From assembly GCF_002043005.1 (NCBI RefSeq), contig NZ_CP020332.1, positions 194,598-258,597 on the forward strand: DNA of 64,000 nucleotides, given 5' to 3'. The position numbers and the translations under genes were made by a program. The notes beneath the pieces are model-generated. The model had not been told where the DNA came from. It made no database searches and was given only the letters and a program-made list of their open reading frames with translations. Shown here piece after piece: positions 1-8,796 of the stretch; the stretch's first letter is position 1; every line of letters begins with the position of its first letter. The DNA comes from Martelella mediterranea DSM 17316. Its GTDB lineage: Bacteria; Pseudomonadota; Alphaproteobacteria; Rhizobiales; Rhizobiaceae.

Positions 1-1392
1 CCCGAAGGTGACGGGCAGTTCGAGCCCCCGCACTTTTGCCGCCTCCACGATTGCAACCCCGAGAGGATGGCTGGTGCTGCGCTCGACGGCCGCTGCAATG
101 GCAAGGACGGCGTTCTCGTCCCCATTGATCGGCACAATGTCCGTCACCTGGGGATGGCCACGCGTCAGCGTTCCTGTCTTGTCGAAGGCAACAGTTACGA
201 CCTTACCGAGTATTTCCAGTGCCGCGCCCCCCTTAATCAGCAATCCCTGACGCGCGCCGGCGGCAAGACCCGAGGCAATAGCCGCCGGCGTGGAAATCAC
301 GAGCGCGCAGGGGCAAGCAATCAGCAACGTCGCAAGACCCCGATATACCCATGTCATCCAGTCACCGCCGAAGGCGAGCGGCGGCACCACGACGATCAGA
401 GCCGCGACGACCATAGCGCCAGGCGTATACCAGCGGCTGAAACGGTCGATCATACGCGCCGTCGGGGCCTTTGATTCCTGAGCTTCCTCGACCATGTGGA
501 TGATGCGGGCAATGGTATTGTCGGCCGCGACATGACTGATCGACACTCGCAACTCGCCATTTGCATTGATGCTGCCGGCATAGACGTTTGCGCCGGCTTC
601 TTTAAGCACGGGCATGGATTCGCCTGTCACGGGCGCCTCATCGACCTCAGATGCACCATCAATCACCGTGCCGTCAGACGGCACACGGTCCCCAGGCCGA
701 ACAACGACGACATCACCAATAGCCAACTCTTCGGCAGCGACCTGCTCAATGACACCATCACGCTCGCGGAACGCGACCCGGGGCACGAGATCGATCAGCG
801 CTTCAATGCCTGCCCGCGCACGGCCTGCCGCCACGGTTTCAAGCAGCTCGCCCACTGCGAACAGGAAGATCACGACAGCAGCTTCTTCGGCCTCGCCGAT
901 GGCGACCGCGCCGAGTGCCGCGACCGTCATCAACGTCTCGATGGTGAAGGGTGAGCCGGACATCGCACCGGCGACCGCCCGCCGCGCGAACGGGATAACG
1001 CTGATCAGGGCCGCACCTGAATAGAGCCATTGCTCCCAATCCGGCAGGATACGCGCAATGGCGAAGGCAAGCATGAACAGTGCGCCGGTCAGCAGTACAA
1101 GCCGACCCTTGCTGCCTTTCCACCACGCCTCTGTGATGCGCTTCCGAGGCGGCCCCCCCTTCGTCTCAGCCTGCTCGATCACTGGCGTGTACCCGAGCGC
1201 TCGGATCTTTTGCTCAATAGTGCCGAGGGCCGTCCGGTCTTCATCGAGTTGCAATGCTAGCGTCTCGTTGGCGTAGCTGACATTGATGTCGCTAACGCCC
1301 GGCAGGCGTTGCATCGCCGTCTCGATTTTCAATGCGCACGAGGCGCAGTCCATGCCTTCTATACGCAGTCTGTAAGGGCTCGCTGCCGCCAT
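1..1392 (-). CDS. zntA: Heavy-metal P1B-type ATPase (Zn/Cd/Pb exporter), 5' part only; runs off the left edge
   Basis: Translating the minus strand from ATG at 1392 gives 464 codons with no stop before the window edge. An N-terminal heavy-metal-associated domain carries GMDCASC, the ferredoxin-like metal-binding motif. After the first membrane segments come the actuator TGES motif, a membrane CPC metal-site motif, and DKTGT with the phosphorylated aspartate. CPC with GMDCxxC is the pattern of the ZntA/CadA group, which pumps Zn(II), Cd(II) and Pb(II) out of the cytoplasm. GAGGTGA just upstream of the ATG is a good ribosome site. The ATP-binding and C-terminal parts lie outside the window. It diverges from a dsbB-like gene, and its promoter has a MerR-family operator, so metal induction is expected. 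Family assignment is firm; exact metal preference is inferred. Confidence 0.93.
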   Translation of the reverse strand, partial: MAAASPYRLRIEGMDCASCALKIETAMQRLPGVSDINVSYANETLALQLDEDRTALGTIEQKIRALGYTPVIEQAETKGGPPRKRITEAWWKGSKGRLVLLTGALFMLAFAIARILPDWEQWLYSGAALISVIPFARRAVAGAMSGSPFTIETLMTVAALGAVAIGEAEEAAVVIFLFAVGELLETVAAGRARAGIEALIDLVPRVAFRERDGVIEQVAAEELAIGDVVVVRPGDRVPSDGTVIDGASEVDEAPVTGESMPVLKEAGANVYAGSINANGELRVSISHVAADNTIARIIHMVEEAQESKAPTARMIDRFSRWYTPGAMVVAALIVVVPPLAFGGDWMTWVYRGLATLLIACPCALVISTPAAIASGLAAGARQGLLIKGGAALEILGKVVTVAFDKTGTLTRGHPQVTDIVPINGDENAVLAIAAAVERSTSHPLGVAIVEAAKVRGLELPVTFG

Positions 1393-1423
1393 GGTGTCAC
1401 CTCGATGGTTTAATGTGACACCG

Positions 1424-1454
1424 CAGATAGACCCTGTAGCAACTATAGGGTCAA
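1424..1454 (-). promoter_or_regulatory. MerR-family (ZntR/CadR-type) promoter-operator of the P-type ATPase
   Basis: On the minus strand TTGACC (-35, 1454-1449) and TATCTG (-10, 1429-1424) are separated by 19 bp. That is the overlong spacer typical of promoters untwisted by MerR-family activators. The spacer contains the dyad ACCCTGTAG/CTATAGGGT (1431-1451, 8 of 9 positions symmetric), closely resembling ZntR/CadR/PbrR operators. No merR-type gene is visible in the window, so the activator is encoded elsewhere, possibly beyond the left edge. Confidence 0.85.
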
Positions 1455-1527
1455 GAGTGGACTTCGTTTATTTGATTTCGCGCTGCGATCCACGTGCAAA
1501 TTCGCGGTACAACTTCATTAAGGAGCC

Positions 1528-1558
1528 TTGACCCTGTAGTGGGTACAGGGTGCAGAAA
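1528..1558 (+). promoter_or_regulatory. Second MerR-type promoter-operator, reading towards the dsbB-like gene
   Basis: TTGACC (1528-1533) is followed by the dyad ACCCTGTAG-TGG-GTACAGGGT (1531-1551) and, after a 19-bp spacer, a weak -10 (CAGAAA, 1553-1558). The half-sites are nearly identical to those of the ATPase operator about 75 bp away but point the other way. The same metal-sensing activator would therefore drive the divergent gene. Confidence 0.8.
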
Positions 1559-1613
1559 TAGTTGAATGCAAAGGTAAATGGAGCGAAGCGAAACGATGGC
1601 GAAAGGGAGTGCT

Positions 1614-2120
1614 ATGACCACCGGGGCGGGCACGACTGCAAATACCTGGGCGTTCGTCTTCTCGGCATGGCTCATTGCGCTTGCCGCCTCGCTCAGCGCT
1701 CTCTTCATTGGTGAGGTCATGGGACAGACGCCGTGCAATCTGTGCTGGCATCAGCGCGCTTTCATGTTTCCGCTGGCGGTCATTCTGGCTGTCGCTAGCT
1801 TTCGAGGTGATGCCAGCGTTTCCCGGTACGGACTTCCACTGGCTGCCCTAGGTGCCGCCATCGCTGCATTCCACTCCCTCCTTTATGCGAGGATCCTTCC
1901 AGCAGCCATCGAGCCTTGTACACAAGACGGCCCGTCATGTTCTGGCGTCGAGATGACGGTCCTTGGCATTTTGCCGCTCCCTTACCTATCGCTCGCCGCC
2001 TTTGTGTCATATGTGGAACGACCCGCTTGGCAAGGGCTTTTTCAGACAGTTGATCACGCGGGAACGGTGCGGTCATATGTTCGGCCTTTCAGCGCGGCGA
2101 TTAACCGCTGGCCTCGATGA
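1614..2120 (+). CDS. DsbB/BdbC-like inner-membrane thiol oxidoreductase
   Basis: The product resembles the DsbB family, which reoxidises the periplasmic disulfide catalyst DsbA with quinone. Visible features are a first membrane helix, then CNLCW (the first redox Cys pair after helix 1), further hydrophobic helices, and a periplasmic loop with a second Cys pair (EPCTQDGPSC). About 168 residues matches the family. ATG 1614 is chosen because GGGAG lies 4-5 nt upstream; an in-frame ATG at 1578 has no such site. The last ~35 residues (after the fourth-helix start PYLSLAAFV) are hydrophilic and unlike the usual C-terminal helix, so the tail may be frameshifted or diverged. It sits behind a MerR-type operator, linking thiol oxidation to metal stress. 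Confidence 0.82.
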   Translation: MTTGAGTTANTWAFVFSAWLIALAASLSALFIGEVMGQTPCNLCWHQRAFMFPLAVILAVASFRGDASVSRYGLPLAALGAAIAAFHSLLYARILPAAIEPCTQDGPSCSGVEMTVLGILPLPYLSLAAFVSYVERPAWQGLFQTVDHAGTVRSYVRPFSAAINRWPR

Positions 2121-2281
2121 GATCCGCGATGCGAGCGGCTAATCAACGGCACGCGCTTTGAGCGCGTTGACACAAGCGGCCTCTCTCGCCTCGGGATTTC
2201 GTCCCATGGAATCATCGTCTGCTTTTGCACCTCACCTCTGCCGGCTACCGCGCCGACAGTTCATTTTGGCCGACTTCCGGT

Positions 2282-2836
2282 TCAAGCATTCGCGACGCTA
2301 TCTACCGGTGCCATGCCTCGATATATCCCGCCCTTGGTCAGAAGTGCCCATATGACCCGGGCCGTCTTGTTTGCGAGCGCGACGGCCACGACCTTGTAGG
2401 GCCGTCGGGTCAGAAGCGCGCTCAGCCATTTCGGCGCTTTATCGTTGCCTCGGACGCGTCGCAGGACAGAGCTCGCGCCGAGGACGAGCAAGGAGCGGAG
2501 CTCGGGATTGCCCATCTTTGATATTCCTCCCAACCTCTCTTTGCCACCGCTCGAATGGGATCTCGGCGTTAATCCCAGCCAGGCTGCGAAGTGGCGAGCG
2601 GATTTGAACCCGCCAGGATCTGGAACAAGCGCCTTGATTGACGCCGCCGTGATCGGGCCGACGCCTGGTATAGTGGCCAGACGTCGCATATCCTCATCGC
2701 GCTTCGCTTCGGCGACAATCTCCCGTTCGAGCTTCACGATCTGCGCGAACAACGCCTCGATCTGATCGGCGAGGGTGGACAGAGCGAAGCGCGCAGTCTT
2801 CGGCAGGCGAGCATCGGTCGCATCACGCACGATGTC
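2282..2836 (-). pseudogene. IS110-family transposase, C-terminal fragment
   Basis: The reading frame carries the Transposase_20-type region, with ATIPGVGPITAASIKAL and FAAWLGLTPRSHSSGGKERLG, typical of the C-terminal half of IS110 transposases. The N-terminal DEDD catalytic domain is missing. Homology stops near 2836, where the end of an IS3-family element begins, so the gene was probably cut by that insertion. The only start available is an internal GTG at 2830. Non-functional. Confidence 0.85.
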
Positions 2837-2910
2837 TGTCCGTCATCGAATGATTATGGACAGAATGCGGTTTGGATTTCAGGAGGATCTGGCTCGTCTG
2901 ATGTGTTGAT

Positions 2911-3891
2911 TTAAACGGCGTTTGCGTGATGTTGCAAGCGTCGGTTCTGAATGGTCTGTTGCTTGATCCTTTTTCGCTGTTTCAGGATTTCGTCTCCTCT
3001 GCCGAAGTAGACATCCGCTGGCGTGAGATTGCCGAGGCTCTCGTGGTATCGGCGATTGTTGTAATGGTCGATAAACGCCCCGATCTGAGCTTCGAGGTCT
3101 TCCGGGAAGAAGTAATTTTCCAGCAGGATCCGGTTTTTCAGCGTCTGGTGCCAGCGCTCGATCTTGCCTTGGGTCTGCGGATGACCAGGCGCGCCGTGCA
3201 GCTGCTCCATTTTCCTGTCCTTCAGCCAATCCGCCAGGTCTTCGGCGATATAGCATCCGCCATTATCCGACAGCAGTCGCGGCTTGTGCTCCACCTTGAC
3301 GCTGTCGCAACCGGATGCGGCCAGTGCAATGTTCAGCGTGTCGGTCACGTCGCCGACTTTCATGTTCGTACACAGCTTCCAGCCCACTATGTAACGCGAG
3401 AAGTCATCGAGAATGGTGGACAGATAGAACCAGCCCCAGCCGATTACTTTCAAATAGGTGAAATCGGTTTGCCACATCTCATTGGGGCGAACGGTCTTGT
3501 CCTTGAACTCATTGTCCGCCTTGACGACGATAAAAGCCGGTGAGGTGATCAGGTCATGGGCCTTGAGCAGGCGATAAACGGACGCTTCTGATACGAAATA
3601 GCTTTTTGTATCGGTGAAGGTCACCGCCAGTTCGCGCGGGGAGAGCTCCGGCTCTTCAAGCGCCAGTTCGATCACCTCCTCCCTGATAGCATCGGGAATC
3701 CGGTTCCACACGCGTGATGGAGCCGATGAGCGGTCCTCCAGCCCCTCAACGCCAAAGCGCTGGAAACGGTCATACCAGCGGTAAAAGGTCTGCCGTGGAA
3801 TGGCGAGCTGTTCCAGCGTCTTCTTCACCGGCAGGTGCGATTGCTCAACCAGCCGGATGATTTCCAGCTTCTCGGATGCGGGATATCTCAT
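2911..3891 (-). CDS. IS3-family transposase OrfB (DDE integrase core)
   Basis: A 326-aa protein. The N-terminal part has an HTH-like region (RQTFYRWYDRFQRFGVEGL). It is followed by an rve integrase core with the DDE signature: WQTDFTYLKV (first D), LSDNGGCY (second D) and HPQTQGKIERWHQTLK (E within the K/E-rich motif). Its ATG overlaps the orfA stop as ATGA, so the two are coupled. It looks intact. Confidence 0.92.
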   Translation of the reverse strand: MRYPASEKLEIIRLVEQSHLPVKKTLEQLAIPRQTFYRWYDRFQRFGVEGLEDRSSAPSRVWNRIPDAIREEVIELALEEPELSPRELAVTFTDTKSYFVSEASVYRLLKAHDLITSPAFIVVKADNEFKDKTVRPNEMWQTDFTYLKVIGWGWFYLSTILDDFSRYIVGWKLCTNMKVGDVTDTLNIALAASGCDSVKVEHKPRLLSDNGGCYIAEDLADWLKDRKMEQLHGAPGHPQTQGKIERWHQTLKNRILLENYFFPEDLEAQIGAFIDHYNNRRYHESLGNLTPADVYFGRGDEILKQRKRIKQQTIQNRRLQHHANAV

Positions 3892-4268
3892 TCTTCTGCG
3901 TCCCCATCCCCGATCATGCTTTTTTTGAGCAGGCGCAGCTCCAGCGTCTGCTCGGCCACGACCTCTTTCAGATCGCGTGCTTCCCGGCGCAACGCCTTCA
4001 CCTCATCCGTGGTTGCGGCCCGTGCCGTATCGCCGGCCAAGCGCCGCTTGCCGGCCTCGAGAAATTCCTTCGACCAGGTGTAATACATGCTCTCGGCGAT
4101 GCCCTCACGGCGGCAGAGTGCGGCAATGCTGTCTTCGCCGCGCAGGCCTTCCAACACAATGCGGATCTTTTCCTCAGCCGAATAGGATTTGCGGGTGGAA
4201 CGGCGGATATCCTTGATCGCCTTGTCTGCGCTCGGCTTCTGCTGACCGGATTTCTGTCTCATCGTCAC
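3888..4268 (-). CDS. IS3-family OrfA (HTH DNA-binding subunit)
   Basis: A 126-aa protein with the IS3 orfA helix-turn-helix (YSAEEKIRIVLEGLRGEDSIAALCRREGI in the middle) followed by a leucine-rich coiled coil (about residues 85-118, ALRREARDLKEVVAEQTLELRLLKK). It would bind the IS ends and dimerise with the transposase. It overlaps orfB by 4 nt. Confidence 0.9.
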   Translation of the reverse strand: MTMRQKSGQQKPSADKAIKDIRRSTRKSYSAEEKIRIVLEGLRGEDSIAALCRREGIAESMYYTWSKEFLEAGKRRLAGDTARAATTDEVKALRREARDLKEVVAEQTLELRLLKKSMIGDGDAEE

Positions 4269-4350
4269 TTCCTTTGCGTGCGCTATGATGAGCCAAAACC
4301 CTCCCTTATCCGTTAAGCCTGATCTGTCTCAAAGGCGTTGAGACGGGACA

Positions 4351-4896
4351 GGCATCGAATAACATCTCGTGCGTCTGAAGCGGATAAGCCCGTACCAGGA
4401 AGGCGCGGCTATGCGACAGCTTCGTATGGGCCACCTGAAGTTTGACCCGTTCTCCGCCGATACTGGCCCAATCCTCGCTCCAATCGAACTGGAATGCCTC
4501 GCCGGGTTGAAACACCAAGGGGACGAAGGTGCCGCGTCCTGCTGTTTGCTCTGCGCGAAGCCGATCCTCCCGCCATGCCCGGGCAAAAGCCGCCACACGT
4601 CCGTAGGACCCATCGTAACCGAGCTTGGCCAGATCCTCATGCATCTGCTTTACGGTTCGACGGTCTTTGCGCGACTTGCGCGTTTGCGCCAGAAGCCAGG
4701 CCGACAATCGATCCGCATACGGATCCAACTTGCTCGACCGGGCCGGCGTCTTGAACTTCGGCTCGACCGCGCCCTCGCGCAAATACTTTCTGATGGTGTT
4801 GCGAGACAGCCCCGTTCGTCTGGAAATCTCGCGAATTGGCATTTTGTCACGCAATGCCCAACGTCTAATGACACTCAAAAATCCCATGTCGATCAC
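4351..4896 (-). pseudogene. istA: IS21-family IstA, truncated N-terminal part
   Basis: The frame starting at ATG 4896 encodes an IstA-type protein: an N-terminal HTH (MPIREISRRTGLSRNTIRKYLREG) followed by the start of the rve core (GEAFQFDWSEDWASIGGERVKLQVAH). Similarity ends after THEMLFDA, about codon 181. The remaining 15 codons to the stop at 4306 belong to the inserted IS3 element. No IstB is present. Dead remnant. Confidence 0.88.
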
Positions 4897-5000
4897 TCCA
4901 TATCTCCCCGACTGAAACCGTCAGGGCAATGTGTTCACATGGGTCAATTCTCAGTGAAAATTTGGGGGCCTACCGGGTCACTTCTCAGCGGAAATCAACA
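4897..5000 (-). repeat. IS21-type left end with repeated IstA-binding-like motifs
   Basis: The minus strand from 5000 begins TGTTGATTTCCGCTGAGAAG, and a related copy (CACTGAGAATTGACCC) lies about 35 bp further in. Multiple terminal repeats of this kind are characteristic of IS21-family ends. The opposite end of the element is lost. Confidence 0.65.
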
Positions 5001-5001
5001 C

Positions 5002-5049
5002 TCCTGATAGTCGATCCGCATTCTGTCCATAATCATTCGACGACGGACA
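5002..5049 (-). repeat. Solo IS3 end, inverted copy of the 2837-2870 terminus
   Basis: The minus strand 5049-5016 matches 2837-2870 at 33 of 34 positions. Similarity continues weakly to TCAGGAG at the border with the IS21 end. It is an orphan end of the same kind of IS3 element, indicating an older copy later split by the IS21 insertion. Confidence 0.7.
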
Positions 5050-5441
5050 CTCTTCCGATTTCGCGGCGCCACCTTGGAAAACTAGACGGACTATCCGGGT
5101 AGATGCCAATGGCCGGATGAGGTCAAAGCGCAGATCGCTTTTCGTTAGGCGTCAGGCCGGAAACGTTGCAATCGAAGCTCGTGGCGGAGACCGGCGAGGC
5201 AGGACGCCGCCGCGAAAACGGCGGCCATGACGGAACATGTTGCCTTGCGATGGAAGTCAAAAGCAGCATTGAATCTCTTTCTCGTTTCAACTGCAGATAA
5301 TCTTATTCGCTGAGTAAATTATGGCCGTTTCAAGGTATTTGCGGTTGTAGCGGCCTTACCGGGGAACTCTTCGTAGTTCAGTCGATTAAGCATTTGGGCC
5401 AGCCGACTGTCTGGCTTGGCCTATCGCAAGGGAGTGCTTCA
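5050..5441. other. Intergenic, no gene recognised
   Basis: About 390 bp between the IS debris and the sulfatase gene. No convincing ORF or known element was seen. The AT-rich stretch near 5285-5330 may hold the promoter of the downstream gene. Confidence 0.4.
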
Positions 5442-6950
5442 ATGGCCTTTTCTATTTCTCGTCGCAGTCTTCTTACCGGCACGGCCGCCGGTGTCAGCCT
5501 TGGCGTTGTCGGCACTGCTCTGGCCGTAGAGCAAAAAACTCAGGCACGCGCCGCGGCAACCGCCGGTCACTTGGAAAAACCGAACGTGATCCTGATCGTC
5601 ACCGATACCACGCGGCGCGATCATATTGGCGCCTATGGCAATGACTGGATTCAGACTCCGAACCTGGACAAGCTTGCCGCCGCGAGCCTGCGCTTTACCC
5701 GGGCCGTGCCCGAGGCGATGCCGACCGTGCCGGCGCGCCGTTCCATCCACAGCGGCATGCGCACCTTTCCGTTCCGCAATTGGGTCAAGCGCAGCGGCAA
5801 TGAATCGGGCGTCTGGGGCTGGCAGCACATCCCCGACGATCAACCTACACTCGCCGAACTGTTGTCGGCCGGCGGCTATACGACGATCCTGGTTTCCGAC
5901 AATCCGCACACCTTCAAGCCGTCGATGAATTTCGCACGCGGCTTCAAGTCGCTGCAATGGATCAGAGGGCAGGAAGGCGATGACTATATGCCGCCATGGC
6001 TCGCTGATGACAGACTCATCGACCGATACCTGTATCAGGACGCAGGCGGCGAGGAACTGACCTCCAAGGGCGAAAATCTGCTGCTCGCCAACGAGTTGAG
6101 ACAGTATCTCGCCAACAATGCAGATCGCGTTCGCGAAGAGGACTATCTCTGTGCCAAGGTGTTCCGCACCGCCGCGCGCATGCTGGAAAGTACGCCGCCC
6201 GACCAGCCGTTCTTTATGTCGATCGATTCCTTTGATCCCCACGAGCCCTGGGATGCGCCGCGTCACTATGCCGATCTTTATGACCCCGATTACGCCGATC
6301 CGGAGCCGGTTTCGCCGCGCTACGGCAAGAGCGACTATCTGACGCAGCGCCAGCTGAAGCGCATGCGCGCTCTCTATGCCGGTGAGCTCACCATGGTCGA
6401 TCGTTGGATTGGTTATTTCATGCGGCAGGCGGAACAGCTCGGCCTTCTGGAAAACACGCTTGTCATCATGACCAGCGACCACGGCATGGCGCTTGGCGAA
6501 CACGGTGCGCTTGGAAAACCGTCCTTCGCGTTATGGCCGGAGATGACGGATACGCCCTTCTTCATCCGCCACCCGGACGGCAAGCGCGCCGGTGAGGCCA
6601 TGGACTATTTCGCATCGACCCACGACATTGCGCCGACCATCCTCTCCTTTGTCGGCATCGAGCCTGAAACCAGGTTCGACGGCGTCGACCTGATGCCGAC
6701 GCTCGACGGCAAGATGCCATCCGATTCGCGTGATCATTTCACTTCCGGGATGAATAACTATGTCTGGGTATCGGACCGGCAGTATACGATGATTTCGAAG
6801 AACGATGGCAGCGATGCCAAGCTCTACGACATCGTTGCCGATCCCGATCAGCAGAATGACATTGCAGCCGACAATCCCGATATCGTCGAGCAGATGTTCG
6901 CGCTGGTGCTCGAGGATGCCGGGGGGGAACCGCTGCCGAGTTACGGCTGA
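5442..6950 (+). CDS. Tat-exported sulfatase/alkaline-phosphatase-superfamily hydrolase with Thr at the nucleophile position
   Basis: From ATG 5442 (preceded by AAGGGAG) the product is 502 aa. It starts with a twin-arginine signal (SRRSLLTG plus hydrophobic stretch, residues 5-30). The sulfatase fold is clear: NVILIVTDTTRRDHIGAYG at 48-66, NPHTFKPS, DPHEPWDAP, and MTSDHGMALGEHGALGKPS with the late Asp-His metal ligands and a following Lys. The sulfatase motif C/S-x-P-x-R reads T-V-P-A-R (Thr95-Arg99; codon ACC). Thr cannot be oxidised to formylglycine, so classical sulfatase chemistry is unlikely. Thr is the nucleophile of phosphodiesterases in the same superfamily. Substrate unknown. Periplasmic. 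No neighbour in an operon; a leaderless-looking TTG upstream at 5394 is not favoured. Confidence 0.88.
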   Translation: MAFSISRRSLLTGTAAGVSLGVVGTALAVEQKTQARAAATAGHLEKPNVILIVTDTTRRDHIGAYGNDWIQTPNLDKLAAASLRFTRAVPEAMPTVPARRSIHSGMRTFPFRNWVKRSGNESGVWGWQHIPDDQPTLAELLSAGGYTTILVSDNPHTFKPSMNFARGFKSLQWIRGQEGDDYMPPWLADDRLIDRYLYQDAGGEELTSKGENLLLANELRQYLANNADRVREEDYLCAKVFRTAARMLESTPPDQPFFMSIDSFDPHEPWDAPRHYADLYDPDYADPEPVSPRYGKSDYLTQRQLKRMRALYAGELTMVDRWIGYFMRQAEQLGLLENTLVIMTSDHGMALGEHGALGKPSFALWPEMTDTPFFIRHPDGKRAGEAMDYFASTHDIAPTILSFVGIEPETRFDGVDLMPTLDGKMPSDSRDHFTSGMNNYVWVSDRQYTMISKNDGSDAKLYDIVADPDQQNDIAADNPDIVEQMFALVLEDAGGEPLPSYG

Positions 6951-7034
6951 AACGGATAGCAAAGGGACATCAAACGGATCGGTTGCGAAATCGATCCATT
7001 TTTTTAATGTCGTCGCCCATTATTCCGCCCGTTC

Positions 7035-7304
7035 TGCAAGGGAGCGGCCGACGCGCTGACCATCGGTCTGTCCCGCGAGCTCGGACCGAAGGGCATTCGG
7101 GTGAATGCAGTCCGGCCCGCCTTCATCGAAACCGATATCCATGCAAGCGGCGGCCGGCCCGACCGGGCCGGAGTGCTTGGCGCGACAACGCCCATGGGAC
7201 GATCGGGACAACCGGAGGAAGTCGTCGACGCGATCACCTGGCTGATCAGCGATGCGTCATCTTACGTGACCGGCACTTTCGTGGACATGTCGGGCGGCCG
7301 ATAG
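7035..7304 (+). pseudogene. Short-chain dehydrogenase/reductase, C-terminal fragment
   Basis: The open frame from about 7035 encodes KGAADALTIGLSRELGPKG, then IRVNAVRPAFIETDIHA, and ends SSYVTGTFVDMSGGR. These are the segment after the catalytic YxxxK and the C-terminus of classical SDR proteins. The Rossmann motif and the catalytic Tyr are absent, and nothing upstream continues it. Non-functional relic. Confidence 0.85.
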
Positions 7305-7680
7305 GTTGGCGCAAAGCTGCCTCTCGAGACTTCACCCGCACCTTGGAGCGACACAGCCCGTATTGACGGACGGCATCAAGGTCCTGAAGGGATACGAACC
7401 TGTGAAACGTGCCTGTCTCTCCATAAGCCATTGATAGATTGATACTCTCTGAAATTGTACGCCCGCGTTGTCAGCGGAATCTGAAACTGTTCGGTATTTG
7501 TGGCCTGAGCCGCCACTGCGGTTTGTTGGGGGCTGGGGCTGGCCAATAGGCATCGCCCCCTCCTCCCTTGAACACCGGCATCATAAACGGACGCTGGCGG
7601 CAAGGCGGGCCATCCATAAAGGCGAGGAAAATGTCGTTGATCGTGTCTTCGGAAACGACAATGAACAACGACTACGGCAC
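7305..7680. other. Intergenic, no gene recognised
   Basis: Between the SDR fragment and the end of the ABC permease gene. Several short open frames on both strands have no recognisable sequence. No terminator with a clear T-run was found. Confidence 0.35.
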
Positions 7681-8793
7681 TTATCGCAGGAACCCGCGGA
7701 AACGGCGCAGCGCGATGGTAAAGAGCGCCAGCCCGAGGACGGCCAGCCAGACGAATTGCGGCCAGACGACATCAAACCCCGCGCCGCGAAACAGGATGGC
7801 CTGCGACAGCGTCACGTAATGGGTATTGGGCGCCAGCAGCATGATGTCCTGAATGAATTGCGGCATGCTTTCGCGCGGCGTCAGACCGCCGGAAAGCACC
7901 TGCAGCGGCAGCAGCACCAGCATCAGCAGCAGGCCGAACTGCGGCATCGAGCCCGCAATCGTCGCCAGGAAAATGCCGAGCGAGCACATCGCGAACAACA
8001 TCAACGCGCTGCCGGCCATGAACAGCGGCATGGAGCCGTTGACGGGCACGCCGAGAATGCCTTCAACCACGATCACGAGGGAAAGCGTCGAGGCAACGAG
8101 GACGACGAGGCCGATCGACCAGATCTTGCTGACCACGATTTCAAGCGCCGTGACCGGCATGACCAGAAGGTGTTCGATCGTGCCATGCTCGCGCTCGCGG
8201 ATCAGCGCCGCGCCGGAAAGGATCATCGACAGCATGGTGATGCTGGTGATGATGTTGATGATCGAGCCGAACCACATCTGGCTGAGCTGCGGATTGTAGC
8301 TGGCGCGGATATCGAGAGAGACCGGAATTTTGCTGCCGCCTGGAGCACGGTTAAGATATTCGCTGACGGTATTGTCGATGATCTGCTGGATGTAGGTGTT
8401 GCCGGTAAAGGCCTGTGTCATGCGCGTGGCGTCGATATTGAGCTGCAGCTCCGGTTTTCGCCCGGCGAGCACATCCCGTTCGAAATCCGTCGGTATATCG
8501 AGCACGAAGGTCGATGTTCCGGTATCCAGCCGGGCGTCCATCTCGGCGGTGGTAATAATTTCAGGCTCGATGAAATAGGGAGGATAGAAGGCATCGACAA
8601 TGCGTTGCGACAGCGCCGAGCGATCCTCATCGACAACCGCTATCGCCGCGCGGTTAAGCGTTTCCGGCATCGCCGAGGACTCCATGTAGATGGACAGCGA
8701 AAAGGCATAGACGATCAGAATGATCATCAGCGTGTCGCGGCCAAGCCCCCGTAATTCCTTGATGCCGAGCTGGAGGATATTGGAAAACCGCAT
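7681..8793 (-). CDS. ABC-2 type transporter permease (YhhJ/YbhR-like)
   Basis: A 370-aa protein. It has an N-terminal membrane anchor (GRDTLMIILIVYAFSLSIYM), a large periplasmic loop (residues ~45-170) and five hydrophobic segments in the C-terminal half. The EREHGTIEHLLVMPVTALEIVVSKI signature, typical of ABC-2 permeases, lies near residue 205. It follows the fused ABC protein by 3 bp in the same direction, so the two are co-transcribed. In enterobacteria the equivalent order is yhiI-rbbA-yhhJ. With the HlyD partner it would form an inner-membrane exporter; the cargo is unknown. Confidence 0.9.
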   Translation of the reverse strand: MRFSNILQLGIKELRGLGRDTLMIILIVYAFSLSIYMESSAMPETLNRAAIAVVDEDRSALSQRIVDAFYPPYFIEPEIITTAEMDARLDTGTSTFVLDIPTDFERDVLAGRKPELQLNIDATRMTQAFTGNTYIQQIIDNTVSEYLNRAPGGSKIPVSLDIRASYNPQLSQMWFGSIINIITSITMLSMILSGAALIREREHGTIEHLLVMPVTALEIVVSKIWSIGLVVLVASTLSLVIVVEGILGVPVNGSMPLFMAGSALMLFAMCSLGIFLATIAGSMPQFGLLLMLVLLPLQVLSGGLTPRESMPQFIQDIMLLAPNTHYVTLSQAILFRGAGFDVVWPQFVWLAVLGLALFTIALRRFRGFLR

Positions 8794-8796
8794 GAC

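Larger units (their letters stand above)
2837..4350 (-). mobile_element. IS3-family insertion sequence
   Basis: An orfA/orfB pair in minus orientation lies between ends that both begin TGTCC (2837 reading inward on the plus strand; 4350 reading inward on the minus strand). The ends match at only about 15 of 27 positions, so the exact borders are tentative. The element cuts an IS110 gene on one side and an IS21 istA gene on the other. The 2837-2870 end recurs at 5016-5049 in inverted orientation. Confidence 0.7.

Noticed and set aside
5439..6503. 354-aa minus-strand frame
   Set aside because: Antisense to the sulfatase-fold gene; no family features.
7468..8754. 428-aa His/Arg/Asp-rich plus-strand frame
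   Set aside because: Mostly antisense to the ABC-2 permease, with composition typical of a shadow frame.
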